Source of the DNA: Schizophyllum amplum
Lineage: Eukaryota > Basidiomycota > Agaricomycetes > Agaricales > Schizophyllaceae
Assembly (NCBI GenBank): GCA_007026445.1
Contig: VDMD01000274.1
Location: 1-17,776, forward strand
Direction: 5' to 3'
DNA length: 17,776 nucleotides
In this document: positions 1-10,251 of the stretch, one piece after another
Layout: each line of letters starts with the position of its first letter
How positions within the stretch are numbered: position 1 is the first letter of the stretch
Notes under the pieces: model-generated
What the model was told of the DNA's origin: nothing
Database searches by the model: none
What the model saw: the letters and a program-made list of their open reading frames with translations, nothing else
Made by a program: the position numbers and the translations under genes

Positions 1-227
1 CGGCACTTACTTTCTCTGTCCAGACGAACAGTGCCAGGCGGAAATTTAGGGTGTCGATTTGAGGGCCCTGCCAACTCACGTTAATCGCTGTGAGAATCGT
101 CAAAAGCGCGAAGATCCGAGCGTCAACAGCTCTTTAGCCTGTATATGGGCGGCTTCCATAACGCTAAGAAGAGCGACTTGCGCTGAGTAGGCGCCCGAGG
201 CTTGCGCACGCCGCAGAATGCGGTCAT
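1..227 (-). CDS. Possible 5' part of an unidentified membrane-protein gene, cut by the window edge
   Basis: I do not recognise this gene. On the minus strand, positions about 135 down to 11 read as an open, hydrophobic stretch (FALLTILTAINVSWQ, then LNFRLALFVWTEK) ending at a good splice donor, GTAAGT (complement of 5-10). A candidate ATG lies at 227-225 and opens a basic N-terminus (MTAFCGVRKPRAP...) that runs into a stop near 135. The two parts are one base out of register across an AAA run near 133-136. They could be joined if that run has one extra base, or if an unseen intron separates them. The divergent rhomboid gene starts at 382, so the gap would be a shared promoter. The next exon lies outside the window. 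What is seen is only the open frame and the donor; that a gene exists here is inference. Confidence 0.3.
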
Positions 228-381
228 GGTTCGAGTCAACCCCGTGAGCGTGGGAACTCGGCGTCAATGAGCGCGTCTGCCGAGCGTCTGCCGCTTTACG
301 CGTTCGGCACCCGTCCATTGTCCGCTCGTTCGTTCTGCTCGCATTCTCCGAGCAAATCCACATTTCTTTTCCCCATACTCT

Positions 382-2111
382 ATGTGGCTGGGCCAGGCCC
401 GAATTGGGGCGCTTGGGGTGCTGAGAGCGTCTCCCTTCCTGCCATGTCGCGCCACCCGCCACGCGAGCCTTCACGGCACCTCGCTTCCCCTTCCCGTTCG
501 GGTCTCCCGCGCCCAATTCTCCTGGTCAAGAAAAGCCCTCGCTAGAGTACCGCCAGGGGCCAGAACTGCAAAGGAGACCGTACCAGAAGCAGAGGTGTTT
601 TCGGAAGCAGTCCGAGAGCAAGCGCAGGGACCACACGGACCGACGTTCTACGAGACGGCAGCCAGACCGAGGGTGGCGAGGCAGATATTGGTGTGTGTTA
701 CGCACAAAAGACCCTTGCGCTTGCTCATGATTTGTAGTGGTTCCTGGGCTTTAGTGCTCTCTCGTTCCCGGTCGCTGCGTGGCTCACAGAACGGTCGACA
801 TCTCGATGGGAGCAGGAATTGTGGACGACAAATCCTTGGGACAAGGTGACCAATGCTTTGTTAAGGACGAAGCAGCAACAGGCGCTCGTTGAGGTGCGTC
901 TGCGACGTCTTGTCCTTCGTCTGCACCTGACGCTTGCTTAGGACCTGCGCTCAATTCACCGATCGCTACTGAACGGCGTTCTGAGCGTATTCCCCGCCGG
1001 AGTCAAGACGACTATCAGCCAGCTCTATGTCACCATCTTCCAGCCCGTCGCGGACGCGAGCCAGCCCAAGCGCGTAGCGTGGAGCATGTGCTTCGGTATG
1101 GGCGTCGTTTTACTGCTGCAGAACATGTCGCGCTTCGCACCCTTCATGCGGCGCAATTTTATGCACAGCGTCGTCACCGGGATGTCTGTCACTATGCTTA
1201 CGTCTACATTCGCGTACGTGCGCAGTTCATGCGGATGCAAGCTGCGCTGACTGCATCCGCAGACACGCAGAAATCTTCCATTACCTGCTCAACATGCTTG
1301 CGTTCGAGGGCTTCGGCTCCTCTGCGATCGTCTACCTCGTCAAGGCGCAGGACCGCGAACAGCAAAATGGCGTTCTCGAAGCCACACCCCTCTGGCACTT
1401 CCTCGCCTTCTTCTGTGTCGGTGAGTAACCTCCTTCATTGTTTGGGCGACGCCCGTTAAGTCTGTCGTATCCCAGCGGGTACATTCTCCTCCCTCGTACA
1501 TCACGTCGTGCAGGTGAAAGTCAGCTACCCGCGCCTCATCCGCCAGTACTCCGCCGCCCTTGCACGACATGCCGCCACCGCCGCCTCCGCCGTTGGCCGC
1601 ACGAAGACATGGGCTGACGCCGTCCGACACACCGGTCGGACCCGCCAGCACTGGTTCCCCCGCGCCCCAGCCGTCGAAAAACCGCCGTTGTCTGAGCTAG
1701 AAGCCCTTCAGAACCGCCTGCGGAGGACAATGCTGCCCAGCCTCGGCGCGTCTGGCGCTGTGTACGCTTGCTTGGTAATCACCGCGCTGGCGTTCCCATC
1801 CGCAGAGGTCGCGCTGTTCTTCCCGCCCGGGCTGTCGATGAATATAGGAACGGCCGTGCTCGGCGCAGTCGCACTTGATATCACGGGTATCATCATGGGG
1901 TGGTCGTGAGCAGTCTTTTCTCTAAGTGGTACTGTGCTATATCTTACGGCTCCGCAGATTTATGGCACACTGGGCCCATCTGGGCGGCGCTTTGTTTGGG
2001 TTCGTATACTACCATTACGGCCCTGCCTTTTGGGCAGATATGCGCCGCATAGTTCACGCGTGGGAGACGAGACAGGACGGGGGGCAACAACCGGGGAAGA
2101 GGCTGATGTGA
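382..2111 (+). CDS. PCP1: Mitochondrial rhomboid serine protease (Pcp1/PARL type), six exons
   Basis: Intramembrane serine protease. In this family the mitochondrial members cleave inner-membrane substrates such as Mgm1/OPA1. Exons: 382-690, 738-893, 942-1213, 1263-1420, 1476-1905 and 1958-2111, with all phases agreeing (492 aa). The N-terminus is Arg-rich and nearly free of acidic residues for about 60 residues, fitting a mitochondrial presequence. A first membrane segment, WFLGFSALSFPVAAW, follows. The rhomboid core shows RRNFMH at about 225, the helix motif HAEIFHYLLNM (247-257), the nucleophile motif GASG (Ser about 391) and the catalytic His in AHLGG (about 449). Between the HxxxxHxxxN helix and GASG lies an unusually long Arg/Ala-rich insert (about 310-375). 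The stop TGA overlaps a GTGAGT at 2108. If that were a donor joined to an acceptor ending about 2240, the tail would be about 15 residues longer; I prefer the shorter form. Confidence 0.9.
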
Positions 2112-2504
2112 GTATTCGGCGCTTCAGCAGCGCAAGCGGGCTTCATAGCTTCATAGCCTGCTGCAACTTTGACACCCATCTCATCGTTACCAATGTATCA
2201 TAGACACTGACAGACAACATAGCGTGTACCTACCCACAGTTTGGACTATGTCACTGGCACAGAGGCGTCGCTCACCTTGCTGTCTAAACATTGATAAGTA
2301 GACTGGCTCAAATGGCGAAGAACTCTGCTTCGACATCAGCTTGCATCCCGAAGAAGGTCCAGGAAACGGATGGTTCAAAGGCATGTCGCGTATGCATATC
2401 TCTATGCTAATGCATGTGTGCTGCTGGCGGTATCTACATAAATACTAATACATGATACGATACAGATACAGAACGAGGAGAAAAGAACATGATGAGGAAT
2501 AGAA
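2112..2504. other. 3' flanks of the convergent rhomboid and histone H4 genes
   Basis: This roughly 390 bp gap lies between two convergent genes and must hold both 3' UTRs and poly(A) sites. AT-richer sequence around 2400-2470 (ATAAATACTAATACATGATACG) is the likeliest place for 3' processing signals. A possible extra terminal exon of the rhomboid gene (about 2241-2290, reading DYVTGTEASLTLL before a stop) is the only coding-like stretch I saw. Confidence 0.5.
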
Positions 2505-2971
<467 letters not shown>

Positions 2972-3019
2972 TGTTGATAAAAGTAGTGTTGGGGGGTTGG
3001 TTTGCCTTGAGGTGTTGGT

Positions 3020-3036
3020 ATCGCGAGTGACGCGAT
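3020..3036. repeat. Inverted repeat ATCGCG-N5-CGCGAT in the histone promoter
   Basis: Two perfect 6 bp arms (3020-3025 and 3031-3036) flank the spacer AGTGA. The right arm includes an ACGCG core. A dimeric transcription-factor site is plausible; no binding protein can be named from the sequence. Confidence 0.45.
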
Positions 3037-3085
3037 GAGGGCGAGAGGCAAGCGGAGTTGGGAGTCGGAGAGAGCGCGCCGACTT

Positions 3086-3097
3086 GCCTAAATAGGC
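3086..3097 (-). promoter_or_regulatory. TATA-like element for histone H4
   Basis: The 12-mer GCCTAAATAGGC reads CTATTTAGG on the minus strand. It lies about 115-125 bp before the H4 start codon, so it is placed to position H4 transcription. It is also a near-palindrome with 5 bp arms. Confidence 0.4.
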
Positions 3098-3127
3098 GCG
3101 TCGGGTGGCTGTGCTGACTTTCTCGCC

Positions 3128-3149
3128 CTTTGTTGATTGATCAACAAAG
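3128..3149. repeat. Inverted repeat CTTTGTTGA-N4-TCAACAAAG in the histone promoter
   Basis: Perfect 9 bp arms (3128-3136 and 3141-3149) surround TTGA. It sits near the middle of the divergent promoter, between the two TATA-like elements. This symmetry is expected of a dimeric activator site serving both genes. The factor is unknown to me. Confidence 0.5.
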
Positions 3150-3179
3150 CACGGTCACGTTCGCGTCGCGCGTCGATCA

Positions 3180-3187
3180 CATAAATA
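3180..3187 (+). promoter_or_regulatory. TATA-like element for histone H3
   Basis: CATAAATA lies 95 bp before the H3 start codon and is followed by a pyrimidine- and CA-rich leader (CATCACCCGCCCACCAC), a usual place for fungal transcription starts. Confidence 0.5.
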
Positions 3188-3274
3188 CAGGCGGCCCATC
3201 AGCTCACAACTTACCATCACCCGCCCACCACACTTCAAGCAAGTCGCCACCGAGCCACTCTATCATCCTCAGCA

Positions 3275-3790
3275 ATGGCCCGCACGAAGCAAACCGCCCG
3301 CAAGTCCACTGGAGGTGAGTCGGCCGTGATCTATCGACGCGAAGATTGCTGACGAACATTGCAGGCAAGGCGCCCCGCAAGCAGCTCGCTGCCAAGTCTC
3401 AGGCGCGCAAGACTGCCGCCGCGGCCGGTGGTGTCAAGAAGCCCCATCGCTTCCGGCCTGGTACCGTCGCCCTCCGCGAGATTCGTCGGTACCAGAAGTC
3501 GACGGAGCTCCTCATCCGCAAGCTCCCCTTCCAACGCCTCGTTCGCGAGATCGCGCAGGACTTCAAGGTGCGTCCACTCTTTCCTGTCACTGCTGCCACT
3601 TTGCTGACATCGCCTCCAGACGGACCTCCGCTTCCAGTCCAGCGCCGTCATGGCCCTGCAGGAAGCCGCCGAGGCCTACCTCGTCTCGCTCTTCGAGGAC
3701 ACCAATCTTGCTGCCATTCACGCTAAGCGTGTCACTATCCAGCCCAAGGACCTCGCCTTGGCCCGCAGGTTGCGCGGCGAGCGCTCATAG
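3275..3790 (+). CDS. H3: Histone H3, three exons, with a one-residue tail insertion
   Basis: Core nucleosomal histone. Exons are 3275-3314, 3365-3567 and 3620-3790 (137 residues including Met, against the usual 136). Residues up to K18 ([18 protein letters not shown]) are canonical. The next part reads [17 protein letters not shown], one residue longer than the common QLATKAARKSAP-TGG form. The K27-equivalent therefore becomes K28 and the K36-equivalent K37 counting from Ala1. The usual Tyr41 is replaced by Phe (HRFRPG). The histone-fold part is near-canonical, with SSAVMALQE as in replication-coupled animal H3, and ends RRLRGERS. It is not a centromeric CENP-A type: loop 1 is not expanded and the fold is conserved. 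H4 is divergent upstream. Confidence 0.97.
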
Positions 3791-4305
3791 ATGCGCGTCG
3801 CTTCGCTGTGTACCGTCTGCTCTTCTATTTCTCATCTTCTTATCGTTATGTACACTACTGTAATATTTTCTGTACTTTAGGGATATTGTCACGGCGCCCT
3901 CTGCCTGCCCTCAGTGCATATGCATGAACTGGCATAACCTGCGAGACGCTTTCGAGGGATGGGAATTGCATGAAGCTTGCCGCATGGGTCCCGACTTTAT
4001 TCGACCGCCACCACACCTTCAGGGCAGTGAGCCGACTGTATGATGCACTTGTCTATCGATATTGTGCACGCGCATTCAAAGGGGCTCAGAGGACAATGGA
4101 AGACAATGGACGGAAAACGGGCCATAAAGTTCATTGTTCGCTCGCGTGCGCGGGCCGCTGCGGCTATCACTCTCCCACGATTTATGTCAGGGCACCGCGT
4201 GGGTCCGGGGCACCTGCTTCTTGTTGACCTTCATCATCGTGCTTGCGTTTCTCGAGCTCGTATTCGGCAGCTTCCTCGGGTAATCTTGTCCTGTTCGCGG
4301 CTGAG
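3791..4305. other. H3 3' flank and upstream region of the Doa10 gene
   Basis: AT-rich sequence just after the H3 stop (TACACTACTGTAATATTTTC near 3850) is a likely 3' processing region. From about 4080 the sequence becomes the Doa10 upstream and leader region. An 85-codon open frame at 3970-4227 has no recognisable features and I do not call it a gene. A short direct repeat, GACAATGGA, occurs twice around 4092-4112. Confidence 0.45.
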
Positions 4306-7300
4306 ATGGATGAGCAAGGTATGTCCCCAGTCATTCCGCCACACTTGCAACTCACAGGGTCCCAAGATACTTGTCGAATCTGTAGCGCGCCAGCCGAGCC
4401 CGGGCAGCCGCTCTTTCACCCTTGCAAATGCTCAGGGACGATACGGTATATCCACCAGGACTGGTGCGTCTGCTTCACAAAGCTACCCTTCGACTTACTC
4501 ACGACTGGATAGTCTCTCGACATGGCTGGCGCACAGCAAGAAGAAGAACTGCGACGTGTGCAAGCATCCTTATGCGTTCACCAAGGGTGCGTCATTGTAT
4601 CCATGCCACTGGATCGATGATTTGACATTTTGTTCCCAGTGTACGCGCCAGACATGCCGAGGAAGCTTCCGCCACTCTTAATCGTCCGACGCGCCTTCCG
4701 CTCGGTCTTCGACGCGGCAGTGTTTTGTCTGCGCGCGCTTATGGTCGCCACAATATGGCTGGGCGCACTTCCCTACGGCACGGTGTGGGCATGGAGGATG
4801 TACTTTAACTTGGGAGATGCGACGTGCGTTTGTGTTCCTTTGATCGTTACCTTATGCTAATGGCCTTATTCAGCGCCCACTGGATAGCAAGCAGATCTAG
4901 GACGAATTACACAACAAATGCAGGCTTCCTGGAGCAGGTTCTATTTCCTCCCTTCCCCGTGGAAGCACTAGACGAGGCCACTGTGCGTGCACGTGCGGAC
5001 GCACCATTCCTCGAAAGAGTCATCAAACATCCTTTGTGGCTCTCCCTGTCCTCCGATATCTTTACGGGTCAGATCATCGCCTCCTTTATTGTCCTCACAT
5101 TTGTGGCGATATTCCTTCTCCGCGAGTGGATAGCGCAGAATGCACGCCCAGGTGTGTTCGAAGACGAGGAGCCACCGCCCATTTTGGACGAGATGCCAGC
5201 TCCGCCTCCTCCTGCTCCGGCACCACCGGCAGAAGAGGAAGAACGGCCGTTCGGTCCCAGGCTGCCCACAATCCTCGAAGCACGTTATCTGGAGATCCCT
5301 CCAGGTGGCTTGCCTGTGCAGGGAGGTATCATGCGACCAACGCCCGAGATGCGAGGCCCATTGCCTTGGCCTCCACCTGAAGACGCGGAGCGCAATCTAC
5401 GCGTAGCCTTCGAGGCGAGGCTGCAAGCACAGCGAGGCGAACGTGTCGATGATGCATCAGACTCTGCCGCATCCGATGCGGAACTGCTGCACAAACGCCG
5501 CAGGGAACTACCGATGCGCGAGTTGCACGCGAGTGTACACGCACGCCGGATTCGAACCTTGCAAGGGGAAAGGGACAATCGTGGCCAAGCCGAGCGCTCT
5601 GACCCCTTTTACTTTGGCGAACCGCGAGCGCCTGAGCCATCAGCGGGTACAGCTCCGTTCGCGTTCGGCTACACGGCTTACAGGGCAATGGAGGGCGAAC
5701 CACAGGCATCGTCATCCTCGCAGATACTGCCTCGTCTGAACATTCCTAACGACACGGCGTTCACCTTCACCGCACCCGCCGACGCGCCCAAGCCGATGAC
5801 ATTTCATCCCATCAATCAGCTCACGTTCCAGTCGAGCTACATACGGCCGAACGGATCGCCGAACCTCGGACAGTCGAATAAAGGCTTCAGGTTTGACACA
5901 TCTAGGCCAAAGAACGACATGCACTTCTCCTTTGGCCCAAACACATTTCCTTCGGTCAGCGCGGAGCCAGCAGGCCAGTCGTCCACGAATTTTCATTCGC
6001 TGTGGCCTTCGCAGGAGCCGTCCTCTCTCGCCGGGCCCGGCTCGCAGCCCGAGGCGGGACCTAGCAGGTTTCCGGGTAGTTTGGCGACCACTGGCGTCGC
6101 TGGACCGAGCAACTGGGCTTCCATGCCGTCACCCGCGACAGGGACGCCACCTCTGCTCACTCCGAGCCGTCGTCCTCCGCTGCCACCGACAACGACGCCG
6201 CTGCGAAGCCCAGTCCTCTCGTCGGCGGGTGCTTCTGCAGGTATTGCGTCGCCGCTTGATTCGCCAAGTCTCGCGATGTATCGGGCGCCGGAGGAGTTGA
6301 GGAACGGCTACTTCGACGATGTCACAGCGCGGCCGATGCCTGCTGATGCAATGCCGTCAATGCCTGCTGATACTGAGGTCAACGGTCATGTCGCCGACAG
6401 TGACAACACGCCGGGCGGGTCGGAGAGCAAGGGCAAATCGCCAGCGACCGAAGATGGACTGTCGTCGGAGGAGTGGGAAGACGTCGAGAGGGAACAGCTG
6501 GATGAGTACTTCCCGGAACAAGACGTGGAGGACGAGGACCTCCAAGACGAGCTGCTGCGGGAAGAGGATGCGCACAACGTCCCAGGCGCGTTTGAGGCGA
6601 TGGAGGACGATGAGCACCACGATGACGAGGCGGATGGCGAGATGCTGATGGACGATGAGGCGGACCGACCGGCGATGCTGCGCCCGGACGACGCGGCCGC
6701 GGGCCTTGAGGTGGATGCAGTGCCTGTGGAGGAGGCTGAGATCGAGGGCAACGTGGACGACGATGTTGACGGGGCCCTGGAAGGTGTGTACACTGGCAAT
6801 CTACGTATGTGTCTCGTCTGACGAATTAAGCAGCGATTGGCATGCGCGGCCCCTTGGGCAACGTACTTCAGAACGTACGTTTGGTCACAAGCGAGCTGCG
6901 AATGATTCCTAATGTGCAAACAGGCTATGCTCATGACCTTCGTCCTTGATACGGCCATAGGCCTGGGAATTTGGGTACCCTTCACAGTGGGCAAGGCAAC
7001 TGCTCTGCTGACGGTTCGTCTCGTCTACCCACTCATTCTCCTCTGCGATGTCTGACTTTGTCACAGCTGGACCCACCGCGACTATTCAAGCTTCTTCAGC
7101 TGCCCATGGTTATCATACGAGTACTAACCGACCCCATCGTCAACGGGCTGACACACCTCCTGACCGACTACGCGATTCCGTCTATTCTTAATTTGTGCAT
7201 GTTTGTCCTGCGCACTTTGATAGGCAGCACCTACGCTGGCGAGTTTAGCTCCTGGTCCACCGAGTTGGTGCGTGCATCCCTATATATGCCTGCAGCTCAT

Positions 7301-9721
7301 ACTCACCGCCCCCGTTCTCAAGTATGAAACGTTCCTGACGTACGTGGACAATGTCTTCTCGCCTTCGGTGGCCGGGGAAGCTCTCGCTGGAAGCGGCCTC
7401 GCTCCGGAGCCATCGTTTTTCTGGGACGCGATTGTCGGCCAGCAATTAGAGGAAGTGCTCGCCTCCTTTGGAGCGTATGTCAGACTCGTCGCAGAGGCCA
7501 TCACGCAGACGTGGACTCGGCTTGCCCTTGGCGATGGACCGACGGAACGAGCATTCGCAATCTGCTTGGGCGATTCGGTGATTCTACTTAGCGCTGCCGT
7601 TTACCTCAACTTGTTATCCGTCGGCAATGTACAAACCGCGACCAGGGCAGTACGCAACACAGTCCGGCAGCAAGTGATCGTTCTGAAGGTCGGTTTGCGA
7701 TCATGCTCCTCATGTCTGTCTTACTCAGAGTAATGGCAGGTCGCGTTCTTCATCTTCATTGAACTCGTCGTCTTCCCCCTAGGTTGTGGGCTCATACTGG
7801 ACGCCTGTACGATGTGGATGTTCCCAGAGGTCAATGTCGCCGCCCGCACGATTTTCTTCCTGCACGCCCCTGTCACGGCGATATTCTACCACTGGGTTGC
7901 GGGGACGATGTTCATGTGAGTTCTTTTGTCATCGCACGACCGACAGCCAGTTGCTAACTCATGCATCAGGTACACGTTTGCCGTCATCCTGGCTGGTTGC
8001 CGCACCATCATGCGCCCCGGTGCGATGTGGTTTATTAAGGACCCTCAGGATGCGAATGCGCACCCCATCCGGGACATTCTCGACCGCTCGACCCTCACAC
8101 ACCTCAGGAAAATCTGCTTGAGTGGTATCATGTATGTAGTTGTAGTGGGGCTCTCCGTCGGCAGCCTGTGGATCCTACTATCATTGGGAGGACACTCGTT
8201 CCTGCCGTTACGCTGGAAGACTCGGTGAGTATCTTTACAGTGACCATCTCCGCATGGCTGACCATTCTCAGTGAACCATTATCCAACGTCCCCGTCGACC
8301 TAGTTTTCCTGCACGTCGCACTCCCATACACAATGCGCTACTTCCGACCAAAGAAGGTACTCAAGACGGCCTTCAAGAACCTATGGAATGAGCTGTCGGC
8401 ATACCTGCGGCTCTCGTCCTACTTCGCTGGCGGAAGATACCCAGACGAGGAAAGATCGCCAGCGAGCTACAGCAAGCACATGACAACATATCTGATCAGC
8501 CTGTGGAACAGGCAGCCACTCGACCATTCCCAATATGTGACAGATGGCTCATTCCGTCGCGTCCCCTCCCACGACCATGTACCCATACCTCCGGAAATGC
8601 GGGCCACCGCTGCTGTCACCGAATTCGGGGAGCCCGCGGATGACGAATCGCGCGGGCTGATGGCCATGCAAAACGCTGAAATCGAGAGGGCAAAGCGCCA
8701 GTTACAGGATGAGTTCACCATCGTGTACCTTCCTCCGCTCTTCCGGTGGCGCGTCATTCTGTTCATCGTGTCACTTTGGGTCATTGGGTCCGTCTGGGCC
8801 GGGGTCGCATTCGCGGTGCCCTTGCAGCTTGGACGCCTCTTCTTCCGCCTCTGGGTCCCGCAAGACGTTCACGACGGCTACTCCTTCCTGGCTGGCTTTT
8901 ATCTCCTGTGGGCCTGCATGCACATCATCCGCGCGGTCGATCGGCTGGACAAGCGCCGCCAGCGGACCGGGCTGGAAGGTCCACGCTCCGACTTGCGCAT
9001 CTACGTCCTCAAGCGGGGCACCTTGTGGACGGCGAAGATCGTGTATATGGCGGTGTGCGTGGGGGTTATTATTCCGACGCTGCTGGCGCTGGTGTTCGAT
9101 TGTTACGTTCTCTTGCCCCTGCGGTTTACTCTCAATCCGACGCTGGTGCCGCGCGTGCGGATAGTGGATGCGTGGGCGCTGGGGCTGCTGTACATGAAGG
9201 CTCTGTCGTTCGGCTTACGAGCTGGACCGCGCAACTCCCTGTCTAGAGGAATCCAGCAGGTTCGTCTAACCCTAGGATGTGTCAAACAGACGAACTGACC
9301 ACTTTCTCCAGATGATCAGCGGAGGAATGACACATCCAGACCCTGTCTCTGCCACCAAACAAGTGATAGCACCAGTGGTCGGCGGTCTCCTTCTCGTTAT
9401 CCTCTTTCCTGCGGCGATTTTCAAGGCGTGCCTGCTATTGTTCCCCGGGTGGGGCATTGCCGGCAAGGTGCTATGTGCGTAACTCGCGTATCTCTTCTGC
9501 TGCAAATATTGACATGATTTGCAGTCACGAGGTTCTACCCAGGCATTCTGTCTTTCGCACTCTCGAGTTTGATATTCGAAGGGATGCACGAGACGCTTCA
9601 CAAGTGGCAGCAGGACATCCGCGACACGGAGTTCCTCGTCGAGATGCGGCTTCGCAACCACGAACCGGGACAATCAAGCACGACTTGCGCTCACGCGCCG
9701 CTCCCGCAAGCGGCTGCGTAG
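4306..9721 (+). CDS. DOA10: Doa10/SSM4-type RING-CH E3 ubiquitin ligase (MARCH6 homologue)
   Basis: Multi-pass ER and inner-nuclear-membrane ubiquitin ligase of the ERAD pathway. Exons: 4306-4463, 4513-4586, 4640-4823, 4874-6783, 6834-6874, 6924-7013, 7067-7267, 7323-7688, 7740-7915, 7970-8224, 8272-9259, 9312-9474 and 9525-9721 (about 1600 aa; all phases agree). The N-terminal C4HC3 RING-CH is complete: CRIC, then CKC, H, C and CDVC. Two membrane segments follow, then a roughly 550-residue disordered insert rich in Pro, Ser and acidic residues (in the 1910 bp exon). A membrane bundle includes the Doa10-typical RPGAMWFIKDPQDANAHPI. The C-terminal tail has RDTEFLVEMRLRN, the conserved element of this family. 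A 39 bp stretch, 4319-4357, has splice-like ends but is in frame, so I keep it as coding. The acceptor for the exon at 7323 could instead be 7296, but that intron would be only 28 bp. Confidence 0.93.
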
Positions 9722-10251
9722 CACGAAGCAAGAAACAGCGGCACGATGGCGATATAGCAGGCGGCGAAATCTTTTTACCAAGCGAATACAGTTTGTACAT
9801 CTCAGGCGAACAATTCCTTCACGTCTATATCCATCTTCTCTATATCCCGACTCACGAAACACTCGTTCATGTTTATATAGCTCGTCGTCGCTTTGATTGT
9901 AGCAACTATACTAATTTACAGGCAAAATGTATGAACAGGTGCTTCCCGAGTCGAGGATAGTGCCAGCTCGTGAGGTCAATTAAGTAACAGCGACTTCTGT
10001 AGCAAGGAACGCACGACTTCAGAGGGGCGCTCGTGGGAGTGGACGGTCAACTCATCTCCAAAGTCCTGAGAGCGCGTCCAGAGAAGTTCAACAAAATGCT
10101 GAAGGTCAGTCACCGTCTCCAAGCCGTTCGTGGTAAATTGCAGCGCGTCATGATAGACTACTTACATACAGCAGTTGGCGAGTGTCATGGGTGATAAGTA
10201 GATGAGTGTGGTGGTGCTCCTCGCTAGCAGAGAACAATGTGATAGAATGAT
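9722..10251. other. Gap between the convergent Doa10 and RING-finger genes
   Basis: The left half (9722-9970) is AT-richer and fits the Doa10 3' UTR, with TATATCC and TATATAGC tracts near 9825-9880. The right half contains a minus-strand open stretch, listed separately. No RNA gene or repeat was seen. Confidence 0.4.
9976..10157 (-). CDS. Possible unannotated terminal exon, unidentified
   Basis: Reading the minus strand, positions 10157 to 9979 are open and end in TGA at 9978-9976. The translation looks protein-like (ETVTDLQHFVELLWTRSQ, then DELTVHSHERPSEVVRSLLQ). A possible acceptor, GTAAGTAG, lies just before it at 10158-10165. I could not find a first exon with an ATG in matching phase. 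The plus strand is open in the codon-aligned frame too (GALVGVDGQLISKVLRARPE, with a donor-like GTCAGT at 10106), which is common in GC-rich DNA. It could be a small gene, an alternative last exon of the RING gene, or chance. Confidence 0.22.

Larger units (their letters stand above)
2972..3274. promoter_or_regulatory. Bidirectional histone H4-H3 promoter
   Basis: This interval of about 300 bp separates the two histone start codons and must drive both genes. It contains TATA-like elements facing each way, four ACGCG/CGCGT cores (3030-3034, 3097-3101, 3162-3166, 3169-3173), and two inverted repeats (3020-3036 and 3128-3149). ACGCG cores resemble the MluI cell-cycle box bound by MBF-type G1/S factors in yeasts. 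Such control would suit histone genes, but binding here is inference. Confidence 0.8.

Noticed and set aside
3970..4227. 85-codon plus-strand open frame between H3 and Doa10
   Set aside because: No recognisable motif, no splice sites needed, mixed composition, and it overlaps the Doa10 upstream region; GC-rich sequence gives many such frames by chance.
6386..6994. 202-codon minus-strand open frame rich in Ser
   Set aside because: Produced by the acidic GAG/GAC-rich codons of Doa10 read backwards.
7268..7295. 28 bp intron in Doa10 ending at TGCAG
   Set aside because: Too short for this genome; the acceptor at 7322 gives a 55 bp intron in the same phase with a branch-like CTCAT.
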